NCBI GenBank assembly: GCA_965203535.1
Contig: OZ241897.1
Span: 248,001 to 312,000 of the forward strand
Direction: 5' to 3'
Length of the DNA stretch: 64,000 nt
Source: JAJDTT01 sp022827025
GTDB lineage: Bacteria > Acidobacteriota > UBA6911 > RPQK01 > JAJDTT01
The notes beneath the pieces were generated by a model. It did not search any database, was not told where the DNA came from, and worked only from the letters and a program-made list of their open reading frames with translations. Made by a program: the position numbers and the translations under genes. Below, piece after piece: positions 18,401 to 26,682 of this stretch. The stretch's first letter is position 1. Every line of letters begins with the position of its first letter.

Positions 18401-18903
18401 CCGCCCGGAGGACTCGACGCACCGGGCGCCAGGATCAGCAGGTGGCTCGGATTCCCTTGGGCCAGCGGCAAGGTCTCGATCCGCTCGTTGTCGATGAGGT
18501 TGCTCAGCGTGGCGTTGCTGCTCTGAAGCAACGGCGCCTGCGCCTGGACCGTCACTTCCTCGGTGACCTCTCCCACCTCCAGCGTGAAGTCCAGCAGCAG
18601 GGCGTCTCCAGTGCGCAACTGGACCGTCTGCTTGATGGTCTTGAACCCGGGCAACGAGACGGTCAGCTCGTATTCGCCCGGCTCGACGTAGTTGATCCGA
18701 TAGGTGCCCGTATCGTTGCTCACGGTGGAAAGGTCCACTCCGGTGGCGACGTTGGTCGCCGTCACCGCAACGCCGGGGATGACGCCGCCGGTGTCGTCCA
18801 CCACGCGGCCGCCGATGGAGCCGCGGGTTCTCTGAGCCCAGACGGGACTCCAGGCCAATAGGACGACCAGCAGAAACAGGATCAAGCCCTTCCGCTCGTT
18901 CAT
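15448..18903 (-). CDS. TonB-dependent receptor with carboxypeptidase-regulatory-like domain
   Basis: A 1151-residue outer-membrane protein. A signal peptide (residues 1-23, ending SPVWAQ) is followed by a CarboxypepD_reg beta-sandwich (about 25-115, starting RGSIGGRVVDDTGGVIPG), a plug domain (about 120-240) and a long beta-barrel ending in aromatic GVKYIF, the outer-membrane sorting signal. This 1000-1200-residue architecture is greatly expanded in Acidobacteriota, where the proteins import glycans, peptides or siderophores using TonB energy. A strong AGAGGGGG ribosome site precedes the ATG. No substrate-specific enzyme is adjacent, so its ligand is unknown. Confidence 0.92.
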   Translation of the reverse strand: MNERKGLILFLLVVLLAWSPVWAQRTRGSIGGRVVDDTGGVIPGVAVTATNVATGVDLSTVSNDTGTYRINYVEPGEYELTVSLPGFKTIKQTVQLRTGDALLLDFTLEVGEVTEEVTVQAQAPLLQSSNATLSNLIDNERIETLPLAQGNPSHLLILAPGASSPPGGGWKWDEPGWSIATGFYFHGTRGNAIGFTLNGINNVGNAVGGSQQAQVQPSTEAVQEMKISHDYDATKGHHSGTTMDVTMKSGSNQWHGSVYGFWRDSDWNAAAFFDNRAGADKVPSFYRRYGGGVNGPVFKDKTFFAFTFESTFQETTEFYGTRTVPTPAMLQGDLSALLANGPEYQVYDPATIQPTGDGFFSRQPIPNNVIPSSKIHPISQKLLEFWPEPNVAGGADGTRNFQPVTPSPTGWTQYFARVDHTFSPSNRLFGNYALLGDWSGEWRDYYGNLATGFWQAIERWNFGLDDVWTVSPTTILNFRYSFNRGGYPAYAKSMKKTNHADGFFDLATLPFSENMLSQLDPAETALPHIQIQGFSGIHDETRNALYRTMVHTAETSTDLNRGNHNVKLGMEYRSSLTNQASFTWANPVFRFGCDFTNGPLNTSPCAQGQGFAAFLLGQPSSGFINRNANFAAHTNYYGVFLQDNWRVTPELTINIGVRWEYFAPVTERFDRSVSAFDFGSDSPIAAAATAAYMANPIPEISPGDFQVKGGITYAGVGGIRRALWDVPSNLFAPRIGFAYRFGDDTVLRGGYGMFHEPVGIFGNRFRPILTGFSQSTDLVPSFDNGVTYIATFEDPFPTGIKEPIGNSMGLATNLGQSVSFFDENTVKIPYNQRWSLTVQHMLPADTLLEVGYVGTRATGGFGSRNLNVLPGRYLSTLTHRNEANIALLGASFPNPFAGLLPGTGLNTANISRSDLLKPYPHFRNVTLSMINQNYAWYHALETRLERRLSRGISYMLGYSWSKFMEARQYLNASDPVPYEVVATADRTHNFKLTGIWQVPFGRGHRLGGWQVSGVWQLQSGFPLNFGNVFTTSGFDPKKLPLSGGTVEKWFNTNAGFETSSARAPEGTHKRTFPFRFSNLRSAPVDFWDISVIKDTFIKEGHRLRFQAQFLNAFNHASFGPVVTNPTSGSFGLVQRDVTWPRRIMLGVKYIF

Positions 18904-18959
18904 GATTTCCCCCTCTCTAAAGGACTGGCAGAAAAGAAGTTATGGGATACTTTGACACC

Positions 18960-18988
18960 ATGATCACAGTTCTGGAGAAAAGAGTCAA
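18960..18988 (-). promoter_or_regulatory. Candidate promoter of the TonB receptor
   Basis: Read on the minus strand, TTGACT (18983-18988) and GATCAT (18960-18965) are spaced by 17 bases, upstream of the receptor start by about 60. It is a plausible sigma-70-type promoter by match only. Confidence 0.3.
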
Positions 18989-19054
18989 ATCACAGGACTT
19001 TCCCCCAAAATGAGGCGGAGACCACCTCAAGTGATTGATTGTAGAGTAGGTGAG

Positions 19055-20137
19055 ATGCGGACAAGCCTGGGTCTGCGGGTTCTGGGAACGCTTCTGCTGG
19101 CCGTCGCCGGCGTCAAATTACTGGACTGGGTCTTTGTCGAGCTCAACGCCCGAAAGATCGTCCTTCCCCAGTTCGACGTCCGCCTGATTCCGACCCACGA
19201 TCCGCGCGTCACGAAACGGCTGGCCAGCGTCCTGAGCTATGAGCGGCCGCCGCGGATCATCTTTACGGGAGACTCCCGGACCAAGTGCGGATTCGACCCG
19301 GAAGTGATCGGCCGCACCCTGGGAGTGCCGCCCGAGACCTTCTTCAACTTCGGCACCGGCTCCCAGACGGTCCGTTTCACGAGGCAGGTGTTCCTGCCCG
19401 AGCTTCTCCTGGGCAACGGCATCCGGACCGGGACGCTGGTGTTCGGCGTCAGTCCCGACTGGCTCCTGACCACGGACAAGTCCACGCGATTGATCCGCCT
19501 CTACCGGGATTCGCTGCACTACCGGATGAAGCATTCCGAATCGGGCGCGGAAGACCCCATCGGAACGGCCGTCTCCCATTTCCTGGCCCGTCACCTGGCC
19601 CTCTACCGCTACCGCGCCGACCTCATCCACCAGGAAGTGATCCCGGACCTGAAGTGCTGGTTTCTGGGAGACTGCCATGTCGCCCCCTACGTCGACGCCT
19701 CCATGACCTTCCGGGAGGCGGAGCGGGTGGCCGGCCTGCAGACCCGTTATGGGTGGCACAGCGATCGGTGGGCGCTGCTGACCAGCGGCGAGTACCGGAG
19801 CGAGGGGCAACGGCCCCGCTTCACCGAAGAGAATGCCGTCGATCTGGAAAATCTTTCAGGGCTGATCGACGAGGTCAGAGACGCCGGAATCACACCCGTC
19901 TTCCTGATCATGCCCCTGCACCCTTCGTTCCTCCGGGTCCACGAACCGGCGGCCTCCCGAAACAAGCGCCTGCTGGAATCTCTGGCCGGAGAAAAAGGGG
20001 TCGACGTCCTGTACCCTCGCCGGGACTACTCGGCCCCCCGTCTCTTCACCGACGGGCACCACCTCTCCCCTGCCGGCGCCGCCTGGTTCAGCGCCGACAT
20101 CGCCCCTCGGCTCCGACCTTACCTGTCCGGGCGTTGA
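19055..20137 (+). CDS. SGNH/DltD-AlgX-like exported protein
   Basis: A 360-residue protein with an N-terminal membrane segment (RVLGTLLLAVAGVKLLDWVF) that would anchor it outside the inner membrane. IIFTGDSRTKCGFDP carries the GDS nucleophile-type block and DGHHLSPAGAAWF near the C-terminus provides the Asp-His pair of the SGNH hydrolase fold. Similar proteins (DltD, AlgX/AlgJ relatives) take part in O-acylation of cell-surface polymers. The ATG at 19055 follows TAGGTGAG; an upstream ATG at 19010 is possible. The sugar epimerase that follows fits a surface-glycan role, but this is inference. Confidence 0.65.
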   Translation: MRTSLGLRVLGTLLLAVAGVKLLDWVFVELNARKIVLPQFDVRLIPTHDPRVTKRLASVLSYERPPRIIFTGDSRTKCGFDPEVIGRTLGVPPETFFNFGTGSQTVRFTRQVFLPELLLGNGIRTGTLVFGVSPDWLLTTDKSTRLIRLYRDSLHYRMKHSESGAEDPIGTAVSHFLARHLALYRYRADLIHQEVIPDLKCWFLGDCHVAPYVDASMTFREAERVAGLQTRYGWHSDRWALLTSGEYRSEGQRPRFTEENAVDLENLSGLIDEVRDAGITPVFLIMPLHPSFLRVHEPAASRNKRLLESLAGEKGVDVLYPRRDYSAPRLFTDGHHLSPAGAAWFSADIAPRLRPYLSGR

Positions 20138-20349
20138 ATTCCCTGCCGCAATACAAGAAGAATCGAACTCCGCCAACTTGCCGATTTGAGTGCGTCGACA
20201 TCTGCTATCTTAAGAACTCGTCGCGGTGATCTTTACGGACCCTTGATGTGGGCGCCGGCGACGGAAGAGGGGAGAATCGCGATCAACCGCCGCAAGTCGA
20301 CATGCGCCTCCCGGCCGAGCGTGAGAACGGCCAGGAGAGGTTCGGGCGT

Positions 20350-21318
20350 ATGAAGCTGGTCGTCACCGGGAGCAACGGCTTCATCGGCCAGAATACGTGC
20401 CGGAGGCTGATCGACCTGGGCCACCAGGTCGTCGGCGTCGACGACCTCTCGGAGGGTTCGTCCAGGCGCTTGGTGGATGGCGTCGAGTACCAGGTCCGAT
20501 GCGTCACCGACACGGAGTGGCTCCGCCGCCTGTTTCGGGAAACCCGGCCCTCCGCGGTGATCCACTTGGCTGCCGTGCCACGGGTCTCCTACTCGGTCCA
20601 GGAGCCTCTGCGGAGCGCGACTCCCAATCTGACCGGGACCATCTCGGTGCTGGACGCCATGCTCAAGTCGGGCCTCGTGGGAGAGAGCCGGCTGGTCTTC
20701 GCCAGCAGCAGCTCGGTTTACGGCGGCGCCGACACCCTGCCCACTCCGGAGACGCATCCCTGCAAGCCACAGTCCCCGTACGCTCTGACCAAGCTCCAGG
20801 GTGAACAATGGTGCCGGATGTTCCATCGCCTCTACGGCCTGGACGTGGTGAGCCTGCGCTACTTCAACGTCTTCGGACCCGGGGCCCGTTTCGGCGGCGC
20901 CTATTCCACCGTGCTGCCGGCGTGGCTCCATCACCTGTACGTGGATCCTTCCTACCAACCCTACCTGGAGGGGGACGGCACGCAGACGCGGGACTTCTGC
21001 TTCATCGACAACGTGGTGCAGGCCAACGTCTCCGCAGCGGTGCGGACCCGCGGCTTTTCGGCTGAGGTGCTGAACATCGGGCAGGGACAGGCCCATTCCC
21101 TGCTCGAACTCCAGCAGGCCCTGGAGCAGATCAGCGGCAGGAAGCTTCCGCTGGAACGCCGGCCTCCCCGCACTGCCGACGTGGCTCACACCCAGGCGGA
21201 CATCTCCCGGGCCCGGGCCGAGCTGGACTTCAATCCCACCAACGACTTCCATTTCGAACTCACTCGGACGGCGGCCTGGTACCGGGAACGCCGGCCGGCG
21301 CCGGCCGGGAACGCCTGA
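20350..21318 (+). CDS. NAD-dependent sugar-nucleotide epimerase/dehydratase
   Basis: A 322-residue extended SDR. TGSNGFIG at residues 6-13 binds NAD, SSSSVYGG holds the catalytic serine region and YALTK the Tyr-Lys pair; RYFNVFGPGA and the RDFCFIDNVVQAN block match UDP-hexose 4-epimerases of the GalE/WbpP group. It would interconvert UDP-glucose/galactose or their N-acetyl forms for glycan synthesis in the cytoplasm. The ATG at 20350 follows an AGGAGAGG tract; the frame is open to 20248. The exact sugar cannot be assigned. Confidence 0.85.
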   Translation: MKLVVTGSNGFIGQNTCRRLIDLGHQVVGVDDLSEGSSRRLVDGVEYQVRCVTDTEWLRRLFRETRPSAVIHLAAVPRVSYSVQEPLRSATPNLTGTISVLDAMLKSGLVGESRLVFASSSSVYGGADTLPTPETHPCKPQSPYALTKLQGEQWCRMFHRLYGLDVVSLRYFNVFGPGARFGGAYSTVLPAWLHHLYVDPSYQPYLEGDGTQTRDFCFIDNVVQANVSAAVRTRGFSAEVLNIGQGQAHSLLELQQALEQISGRKLPLERRPPRTADVAHTQADISRARAELDFNPTNDFHFELTRTAAWYRERRPAPAGNA

Positions 21319-21374
21319 CGCGCTGCCATGGCGTACGGAACAGGGTCCCGACGAAGGCGGCAAGACTTCAGTTC

Positions 21375-22754
21375 ATGATCGAGTGGTTCCGACATCTCGG
21401 CGCTTCGCTCTCCCGCTTCACCGAACGCTGGGTGCCCGACTCCTGGGTGATCTGCATGTTTCTGACGGCCGCAGCCCTGCTGCTGGCGGTGGCCGGGGCC
21501 GGTGTGGGCGTGGAGGCGGCGGTCCTGGCCTGGGGGACGGGCATGTGGACTTTGCTGGAACTGGCGATGCAATTCGCCATCGCCATGGTGGCCTCCCACG
21601 CCTGCGTGTCGTCGCGGCCGGTCTACCGGCTGCTGGACCGCATCGCCCGGATTCCGGATTCCGAGCGGCCGCTTCAGGCCGTGCTCCTTGCGGGCCTGTT
21701 CTCACTGGTCACCGGATACCTCAACTGGGCCTTCTGCATCGTCGGCGGAGCCCTCTTCATTCCCTTCCTCTGCCGTCACAACCCCAAGGCGGACGTCCGG
21801 ATTCTCATCGTCGGCGCCTACCTGGGGATGGGGACGGTGTGGCACTGCGGACTGTCCGCTTCGGCTCCCCTCATCATGGCGACGCCGGGAAACCCACTCC
21901 TGGAACCGGCGGCAGGCCGGCCGGTGGTCGATCGCCTGCTTCCGGTCACCGAGACACTGTTCAACCCCTTCAACCTGATCTATATGTTCGGCATCGCCAC
22001 CGTCGGGCTGGCGACTCTCCTTCTGCTGCACCCCAGGCGAGATCGGGTCACGCTCACCCGGGAGCGGGTGGAGGCCATCCTGCCGCAGCCTCCCAGGCTT
22101 CCGGAAAGGACCTCGACGCCGGCGGGGACTCTGGAACATTTCAGGGGCTGGGTCGTGCTGGCCGTCGTCCTGATCCTCTATCCCCTGGGCCATACGCTCG
22201 TGACCCGCGGATTCGGGACGGCGTGGACCATCAACGGCTACAACATGCTCTTTCTGGGAGCGGCCCTGCTGCTGCACGGTCGTCCCGATTCGTTCGTCCG
22301 GGCCTGCCGCAAGGGCGCCGGCGCGACCTGGGGCATCATCCTGCAGTTCCCGTTCTACGCCGGCATCTTCGGGGTGATGAACAACACCACGCTGGGCGCC
22401 TGGCTGGGTGAGCTGTTCGCCAGGCTGGCCAGCGCGGACACCTATCCCATCGTGATCTACGTCTACTCGGGCTTCATGAACCTCTTCGTCCCCTCGGGAG
22501 GTTCCAAGTGGATGATCGAGGCTCCGTTCCTCATCCCCGCCGGCGAGGAGCTCGGTGTTTCCGTGACCACGATTCTGCTCTCCTATTCCTACGGCGACAC
22601 CACCACGAACCTGATCCAGCCCTTCTGGGCCATCCCGATCCTGTCGCTGACGCGGATGCGATTCGGGGACGTGGTTGGCTATTCCTCCCTGGTGGGGCTG
22701 GCCTGCTTCTTCTTCAGCCTCATCGCCATGCTCCTGATCCCTATCCGGTTATAG
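21375..22754 (+). CDS. atoE: AtoE-family short-chain fatty acid transporter
   Basis: A 459-residue polytopic membrane protein with about ten to twelve hydrophobic segments. RFTERWVPDSWVICMFLT, the GGALFIPFLCRHNPKAD segment, GTVWHCGLSASAPL and FVPSGGSKWMIEAPFL are hallmarks of the AtoE/TIGR00366 family that imports acetoacetate and butyrate-like acids in E. coli. No ato catabolic genes are adjacent, so the physiological substrate is uncertain. Its TAG stop is formed by the first bases of the 162-bp palindromic repeat that follows. Confidence 0.85.
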   Translation: MIEWFRHLGASLSRFTERWVPDSWVICMFLTAAALLLAVAGAGVGVEAAVLAWGTGMWTLLELAMQFAIAMVASHACVSSRPVYRLLDRIARIPDSERPLQAVLLAGLFSLVTGYLNWAFCIVGGALFIPFLCRHNPKADVRILIVGAYLGMGTVWHCGLSASAPLIMATPGNPLLEPAAGRPVVDRLLPVTETLFNPFNLIYMFGIATVGLATLLLLHPRRDRVTLTRERVEAILPQPPRLPERTSTPAGTLEHFRGWVVLAVVLILYPLGHTLVTRGFGTAWTINGYNMLFLGAALLLHGRPDSFVRACRKGAGATWGIILQFPFYAGIFGVMNNTTLGAWLGELFARLASADTYPIVIYVYSGFMNLFVPSGGSKWMIEAPFLIPAGEELGVSVTTILLSYSYGDTTTNLIQPFWAIPILSLTRMRFGDVVGYSSLVGLACFFFSLIAMLLIPIRL

Positions 22755-22914
22755 GAGTCTGCGCGGTAGAAATGATCGTAGCGAGAAAGTGGAGAATCGA
22801 GGCCAGATCTTCCCGATTTGGAGGTGCATAGTTGTTCTATTCGCCGAGAAATCGGGGAAATATGGACCGATTCTACGCTTTCGCAGTAGATTGATTTCTG
22901 CCGCGCAGGCTCCT
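22753..22914. mobile_element. 162-bp MITE-like palindromic element, copy A
   Basis: The element begins AGGAGTCTGCGCGGTAGAAAT and ends with ATTTCTGCCGCGCAGGCTCCT, terminal inverted repeats of 21 bases with two mismatches. The inverted symmetry continues inward for most of the length, so the whole element could fold into one long hairpin. A second copy of the same length is at 51036-51197, about 95% identical by eye. It has no coding capacity, which fits a miniature element mobilised by a transposase elsewhere. It starts inside the stop codon of the upstream transporter gene. Confidence 0.75.
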
Positions 22915-22940
22915 AGGAGGAGTATCCATGTTGCAAGTGA

Positions 22941-23450
22941 AGGAGCGGCGTCATCCTTGGCGCCGTCTTACGACCTCGCATTCAAGAAAAACCGGACGGC
23001 CGCATCGGCTCTCCCCGCCCGTGCTCTTCCTCACCCCTCCCCCAGCCCGAAAACGAACGGAAGGACCGATCTCCCTTCGTCTGAGAAAACCATGCCCCCC
23101 CGGAGGGGGGACTTTTAGTCCCCCCGTGGGAGTGGGGGTAGGAAAACCCCCACTCCTTTTCACGCAGGATTTCGCCGGACCGGGGCCGGTGGGGGAGCTC
23201 CGAAGAAAAGCCCCAAGACGTCCAGCCGCCGAGCTTCGAGCACACCCAACGCTCGAAAGAGGGCGCCAAGAATGACGCCCCTCCAAACGAGCACCGGCGT
23301 CCTTCCGGGCACCGACCGGGACGGGCGTCGGAGCGGCGTCCTTCCGGGCGCCGACTGGGAAGGGCGGCGTGTTTCACGCGCCGACTGGGAGCGGCGTCCT
23401 TCCGGGCGCCGATTGGAGCGGCGTCTTATAGGCGCCGTCTTCCGGATCTA
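22941..23450. repeat. Array of GGCGTC-N-GGCGCC hairpin repeats
   Basis: Between 23292 and 23450 the core GGCGTCCTTCCGGGCGCC and variants (GGCGTGTTTCACGCGCC, GGCGTCTTATAGGCGCC) occurs five times at spacings of about 26 to 39 bases, each a short hairpin separated by GACTGGGAGC-like linkers. Related units occur at 22943-22966 and, inverted, near 23253-23276. There is no open gene; the region is a hotspot of palindromic units and lacks the constant repeat and spacer lengths of a CRISPR array. Confidence 0.6.
23094..23201. repeat. GGGGGGACTTTTAGTCCCCCC-type dispersed palindromic repeat, uninterrupted copy
   Basis: It consists of GGAGGGGGGACTTTTAGTCCCCCC, then GGAGTGGGGGTAGGAAAACCCCCACTCC (two adjacent hairpins), then a GC-rich tail ending GGGGGAGCTCC. 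The same order appears at 30.9 kb and 32.9 kb, where an insertion sequence splits it, so this copy shows the undisturbed target. An inverted partial copy lies at 23497-23520. Confidence 0.7.
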
Positions 23451-23594
23451 CAATCGACCAAAGAATACGGGGCGCGTACAACACGCCCCTTCTATGGGGG
23501 GACAGGAAAGTCCCCCCTCCGTTGACCGGAATGCCCGGCCCCGAATAGACTCGTTCTGACCAGATCATTCCATGGCATCACCAGGAAACAGCCG

Positions 23595-25055
23595 GTGAAT
23601 TCGAACCTGACACTCCATCCGGCGTGGACGCGGCGGCATTTCTTCGCACGAACCACGCTGGGGGTGGGCACTGCGGCGCTGGCCTCGCTCCTGCCTTCCG
23701 AACTCGCCGCCGGCTCCGTGGACGGCACAACCGGAAAAGGGGGGCTGCCCGGCCTGCCCCACTTCGCTCCCCGCGCCAAGCGGGTGATCTTCCTCTACCA
23801 GTCGGGCGGACCCTCCCAGTTGGACCTCTTCGACTACAAACCGGGGCTCCACGAGTTGAGAGGCACCGAACTGCCCGGCTCCATCCGCATGGGACAGCGC
23901 ATCACCGGCATGACGTCGCAGCAGGCGCAGCTCCCGGTGGTCCCTTCCCTTTTCCGGTTCGCCCAACACGGCCAATCCGGGACCTGGGTCAGCGAGCTGC
24001 TGCCTCACACGGCCCGGGTCGTGGATGACCTGCTGGTGGTGAAGACGGTGCACACCGAAGCCATCAACCATGATCCGGCCATGACCTTCATCCAGACCGG
24101 AAGCCAGCAGCCGGGGCGGCCCAGCATGGGCGCCTGGCTGAGCTACGGACTGGGCAGCGAGAACGAGAGCCTGCCCAGCTTCGTGGTCCTGGTCTCCAAG
24201 GGGGAGAATCGGGCCATGCAGCCCATCATGTCCCGGATGTGGGGCAGCGCTTTCCTCCCCTCCAGCCACCAGGGCGTCAAGTTCCGGGGCGGCGGCGATC
24301 CGGTGCTCTATCTCTCCAACCCGCCGGGGATCAACACGGCCACCCGGCGCCGGATGATGGACGGCATCGGAGAGTTGAACCGAATCCGGATGGACTCCCT
24401 GGGCGATCCCGAGATCGCCGCCCGGATCTCCCAGTACGAGATGGCCTTCCGGATGCAGGCCTCGGTCCCGGAGTTGACCGACGTCTCCCGGGAACCGGAG
24501 CGCACCTTCGATCTCTACGGACCGGACTCGAGGACACCCGGGACCTATGCCGCCAACTGCCTGCTGGCCCGCCGCCTCAGCGAGAAAGGGGTCCGCTTCG
24601 TGCAACTCTTCCACCGGGGCTGGGACCAGCATCTCAACCTCCCCAGCGCCATCCGGGAGCAGTGCACCGCCACAGATCAGGCCAGCGCCGCGCTGGTGAC
24701 GGACCTGAAGCAACGGGGACTCCTGGAAGAGACCCTGGTGATCTGGGGCGGCGAGTTCGGAAGGACGGTCTACTGCCAGGGCCAGCTCACCGAGGACAAC
24801 TACGGCCGCGACCATCATCCCCGGTGCTTCACCATGTGGATGGCCGGCGGCGGCATGAAGGCCGGCGCCGTTTACGGGGAGACCGACGACTTCGGCTACA
24901 ACGTGGCCCGGGATCCGGTGCACGTCCACGACTTCCAGGCCACGGTCCTGCATGCACTGGGCATCGACCACACCCGGCTCACCTTCAAGTTCCAGGGCCG
25001 GCACCACCGGCTGACCGACATCCACGGAAGAGTGGTGGAGGAGTTCCTGGCCTGA
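23595..25055 (+). CDS. Secreted DUF1501 protein (Tat leader)
   Basis: A 486-residue member of the DUF1501 family, which has an alkaline-phosphatase/sulfatase-like fold. The N-terminus TRRHFFARTTLGVG is a twin-arginine signal; RVIFLYQSGGPSQLDLFDYK and EFGRTVYCQG, RDHHPRCFTMWMAGGG are the family blocks. Such proteins are exported and usually encoded next to DUF1549/DUF1553 cytochrome-type proteins, but here no partner is adjacent. The start is a GTG with a weak AGGA site. Biochemical function is unknown for the family. Confidence 0.85.
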   Translation: MNSNLTLHPAWTRRHFFARTTLGVGTAALASLLPSELAAGSVDGTTGKGGLPGLPHFAPRAKRVIFLYQSGGPSQLDLFDYKPGLHELRGTELPGSIRMGQRITGMTSQQAQLPVVPSLFRFAQHGQSGTWVSELLPHTARVVDDLLVVKTVHTEAINHDPAMTFIQTGSQQPGRPSMGAWLSYGLGSENESLPSFVVLVSKGENRAMQPIMSRMWGSAFLPSSHQGVKFRGGGDPVLYLSNPPGINTATRRRMMDGIGELNRIRMDSLGDPEIAARISQYEMAFRMQASVPELTDVSREPERTFDLYGPDSRTPGTYAANCLLARRLSEKGVRFVQLFHRGWDQHLNLPSAIREQCTATDQASAALVTDLKQRGLLEETLVIWGGEFGRTVYCQGQLTEDNYGRDHHPRCFTMWMAGGGMKAGAVYGETDDFGYNVARDPVHVHDFQATVLHALGIDHTRLTFKFQGRHHRLTDIHGRVVEEFLA

Positions 25056-25119
25056 AGCAGGCGACGAACCCGGGTGAGGAGGATCCCCCTGCCGGCAAAT
25101 CGCCGGCTTCCTGGTTTTC

Positions 25120-26241
25120 CTACGAACGCGGCCGGCCCGACGCCGTGTAGTCCCCGGGGCGCCACGTGGCCACGCGCATCTCGTAATGGAAGTCTTCCGA
25201 AACCTGCGTGTAGTAGGCGGTGACGGCCCGGCCGTCGGAGATCTGGACACTGCTGGGATAGCCGCAGTCGGCCCGGGGACAGTCGGCGATCCGGATGGGC
25301 GGGCTCCAGGTCGCTCCCTGATCCTCGCTGAGCCGGACGTCCACTCCGAAGTTGTTCCAGCAGCGGTTCCCGTAGCTGAGCAGGATGCGTCCGTCCGCGA
25401 GTGCGGCCAGGTTGCCGGTCACCTGCATGGGCAGGCTCAGGGGCATCCGCCTCTCCCAGGTGCGAGCGTCGTCGTTGGACACGAACAGTTCCAAGTGAAC
25501 GTCGCGCCTCTGCCTGAATTCCCGCGAGGCGGCCAACCAGCGCCCTCCTCCCAGATGCAGGATGTCGGTCTCGTTCCCCTCGGGATTCAAGGGCACGCGA
25601 TCGCCCCAGGTCCAACCGTCGTCGCGGCTGCGGAGCAGGTAGGCCTCCCGCAAGTCACCCTTTCGGAGGTAGACCGCGGCGCATAGCGATCCGTCCTCCG
25701 CCATGCGGAGATTGCCGAAGGGGATGAACTCGTTGTCCCGGCCGGCGGGTGAATCGGGGGGCGCGGGAAAGTCGCGGCTCACCTCCCAGGTCCGGCCGCC
25801 GTCGGCCGAGCGGCAGACCCAGGCCCGGACCACCCTCCGGTGAGGCCCGCTCAGAACACCCTTGGGCGCCCGGTCGGCCCAACCGCTGCAGAGGACGACG
25901 AGGTCTCCGTTGGCCGCGAACCCGGCCGCGCAGTTCATCCGGGCCGTGGTCGGCTCATGTTGGGCCGGCCGGCTGCGAAAGCGCCAGGTGCGGCCGCCGT
26001 CCTCGCTGGCCCAGCAGTCCAGGTCCCCCTCCCAGAGGCCGTGACAGGGTTGGTTGTAGATGAAGGCGACCAGGGCGCCGCCCTCAAGACGTTTGAGATT
26101 GGGCCAGGCGCAGACCTTCTGAATCGCCGTCCGGATCCGGCTACCCGAAGGACCTCCCGCGGTGTGGGCGGACACGCGAGGAGTCAGCGCCGGCAGGACC
26201 AGCGAAGCCGCTCCCGCTTGAAGCGCTTCCCTTCGATTCAT
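25120..26241 (-). CDS. BNR-repeat sialidase-like exported protein
   Basis: A 373-residue beta-propeller. Five Asp-box motifs of the form SxDxGxTW can be read (SEDGGRTW, SADGGRTW, SRDDGWTW, SNDDARTW, SEDQGATW), as in exo-sialidases and related glycosidases. The N-terminal MNRREALQAGAASLVLPAL is a Tat-type leader, so it works outside the cytoplasm. The ATG at 26241 has GAGAGG six bases upstream. Asp-boxes are structural and do not prove sialidase activity; many such proteins in this kind of genome are uncharacterised. Confidence 0.78.
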   Translation of the reverse strand: MNRREALQAGAASLVLPALTPRVSAHTAGGPSGSRIRTAIQKVCAWPNLKRLEGGALVAFIYNQPCHGLWEGDLDCWASEDGGRTWRFRSRPAQHEPTTARMNCAAGFAANGDLVVLCSGWADRAPKGVLSGPHRRVVRAWVCRSADGGRTWEVSRDFPAPPDSPAGRDNEFIPFGNLRMAEDGSLCAAVYLRKGDLREAYLLRSRDDGWTWGDRVPLNPEGNETDILHLGGGRWLAASREFRQRRDVHLELFVSNDDARTWERRMPLSLPMQVTGNLAALADGRILLSYGNRCWNNFGVDVRLSEDQGATWSPPIRIADCPRADCGYPSSVQISDGRAVTAYYTQVSEDFHYEMRVATWRPGDYTASGRPRS

Positions 26242-26282
26242 GGTGTCCTCTCCCGAATGGATTCGGTGCCGTTGGGGGAGTC

Positions 26283-26498
26283 GCCAGTATAGCAGCCGAT
26301 GTTCCCGAAGACCGATCCGTTTGCAGCTCGGCATATGCTGTGCTCCAGGCAGAGTTGTTGAAGATTGGGAAACCCATCGGCGGCAATGACGCCATGATCG
26401 CCGCGCACGCTCTGAGCATCGGCTGTGTTCTGGTGACCAACAATCGGAAACACTTCTCCGGAGTCCCCGGCCTCAAGATCGAAAACTGGATCGCGTAG
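26283..26498 (+). pseudogene. Remnant of a VapC (PIN) toxin gene, C-terminal part
   Basis: One plus-strand frame ending at TAG (26496-26498) encodes YAVLQAELLKIGKPIGG, NDAMIAAHALSIGCVLVTNN and FSGVPGLKIENWIA. This is the conserved C-terminal half of VapC, including the acidic ND and TNN motifs. There is no start codon or N-terminal PIN half; upstream sequence runs into the 5' region of the divergent sialidase-like gene. It is therefore a decayed toxin fragment. Confidence 0.75.
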
Positions 26499-26682
26499 CA
26501 CACGCTAATTTGCCCGACCCTACCGCTTCCGCTACTCGAGCCCCGATTCATCTGCTTGAAGGTGTCCCCTTTTTCGCGGCCGGTGTCACACGGATTGTTG
26601 AGAATACCCGCTGGTCCTTGTTTCCCAATAACTCTCGTCTTTCCGGATGAACACGACTATGAACCGACGTGGAGATGGACCG

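Noticed and set aside
22753..22914. tRNA or small rRNA-like gene in the conserved 162-bp sequence
   Set aside because: The sequence folds as one long imperfect hairpin without cloverleaf elements and occurs twice with inverted terminal ends, which fits a mobile palindromic element.
23292..23450. CRISPR array
   Set aside because: Units are short self-complementary hairpins with unequal spacing, no constant repeat, no unique spacers and no cas gene.
23595..25055. Sulfatase annotation for the DUF1501 protein
   Set aside because: The fold is related, but the CxPSR or SxPSR formylglycine motif is missing; the family blocks match DUF1501.
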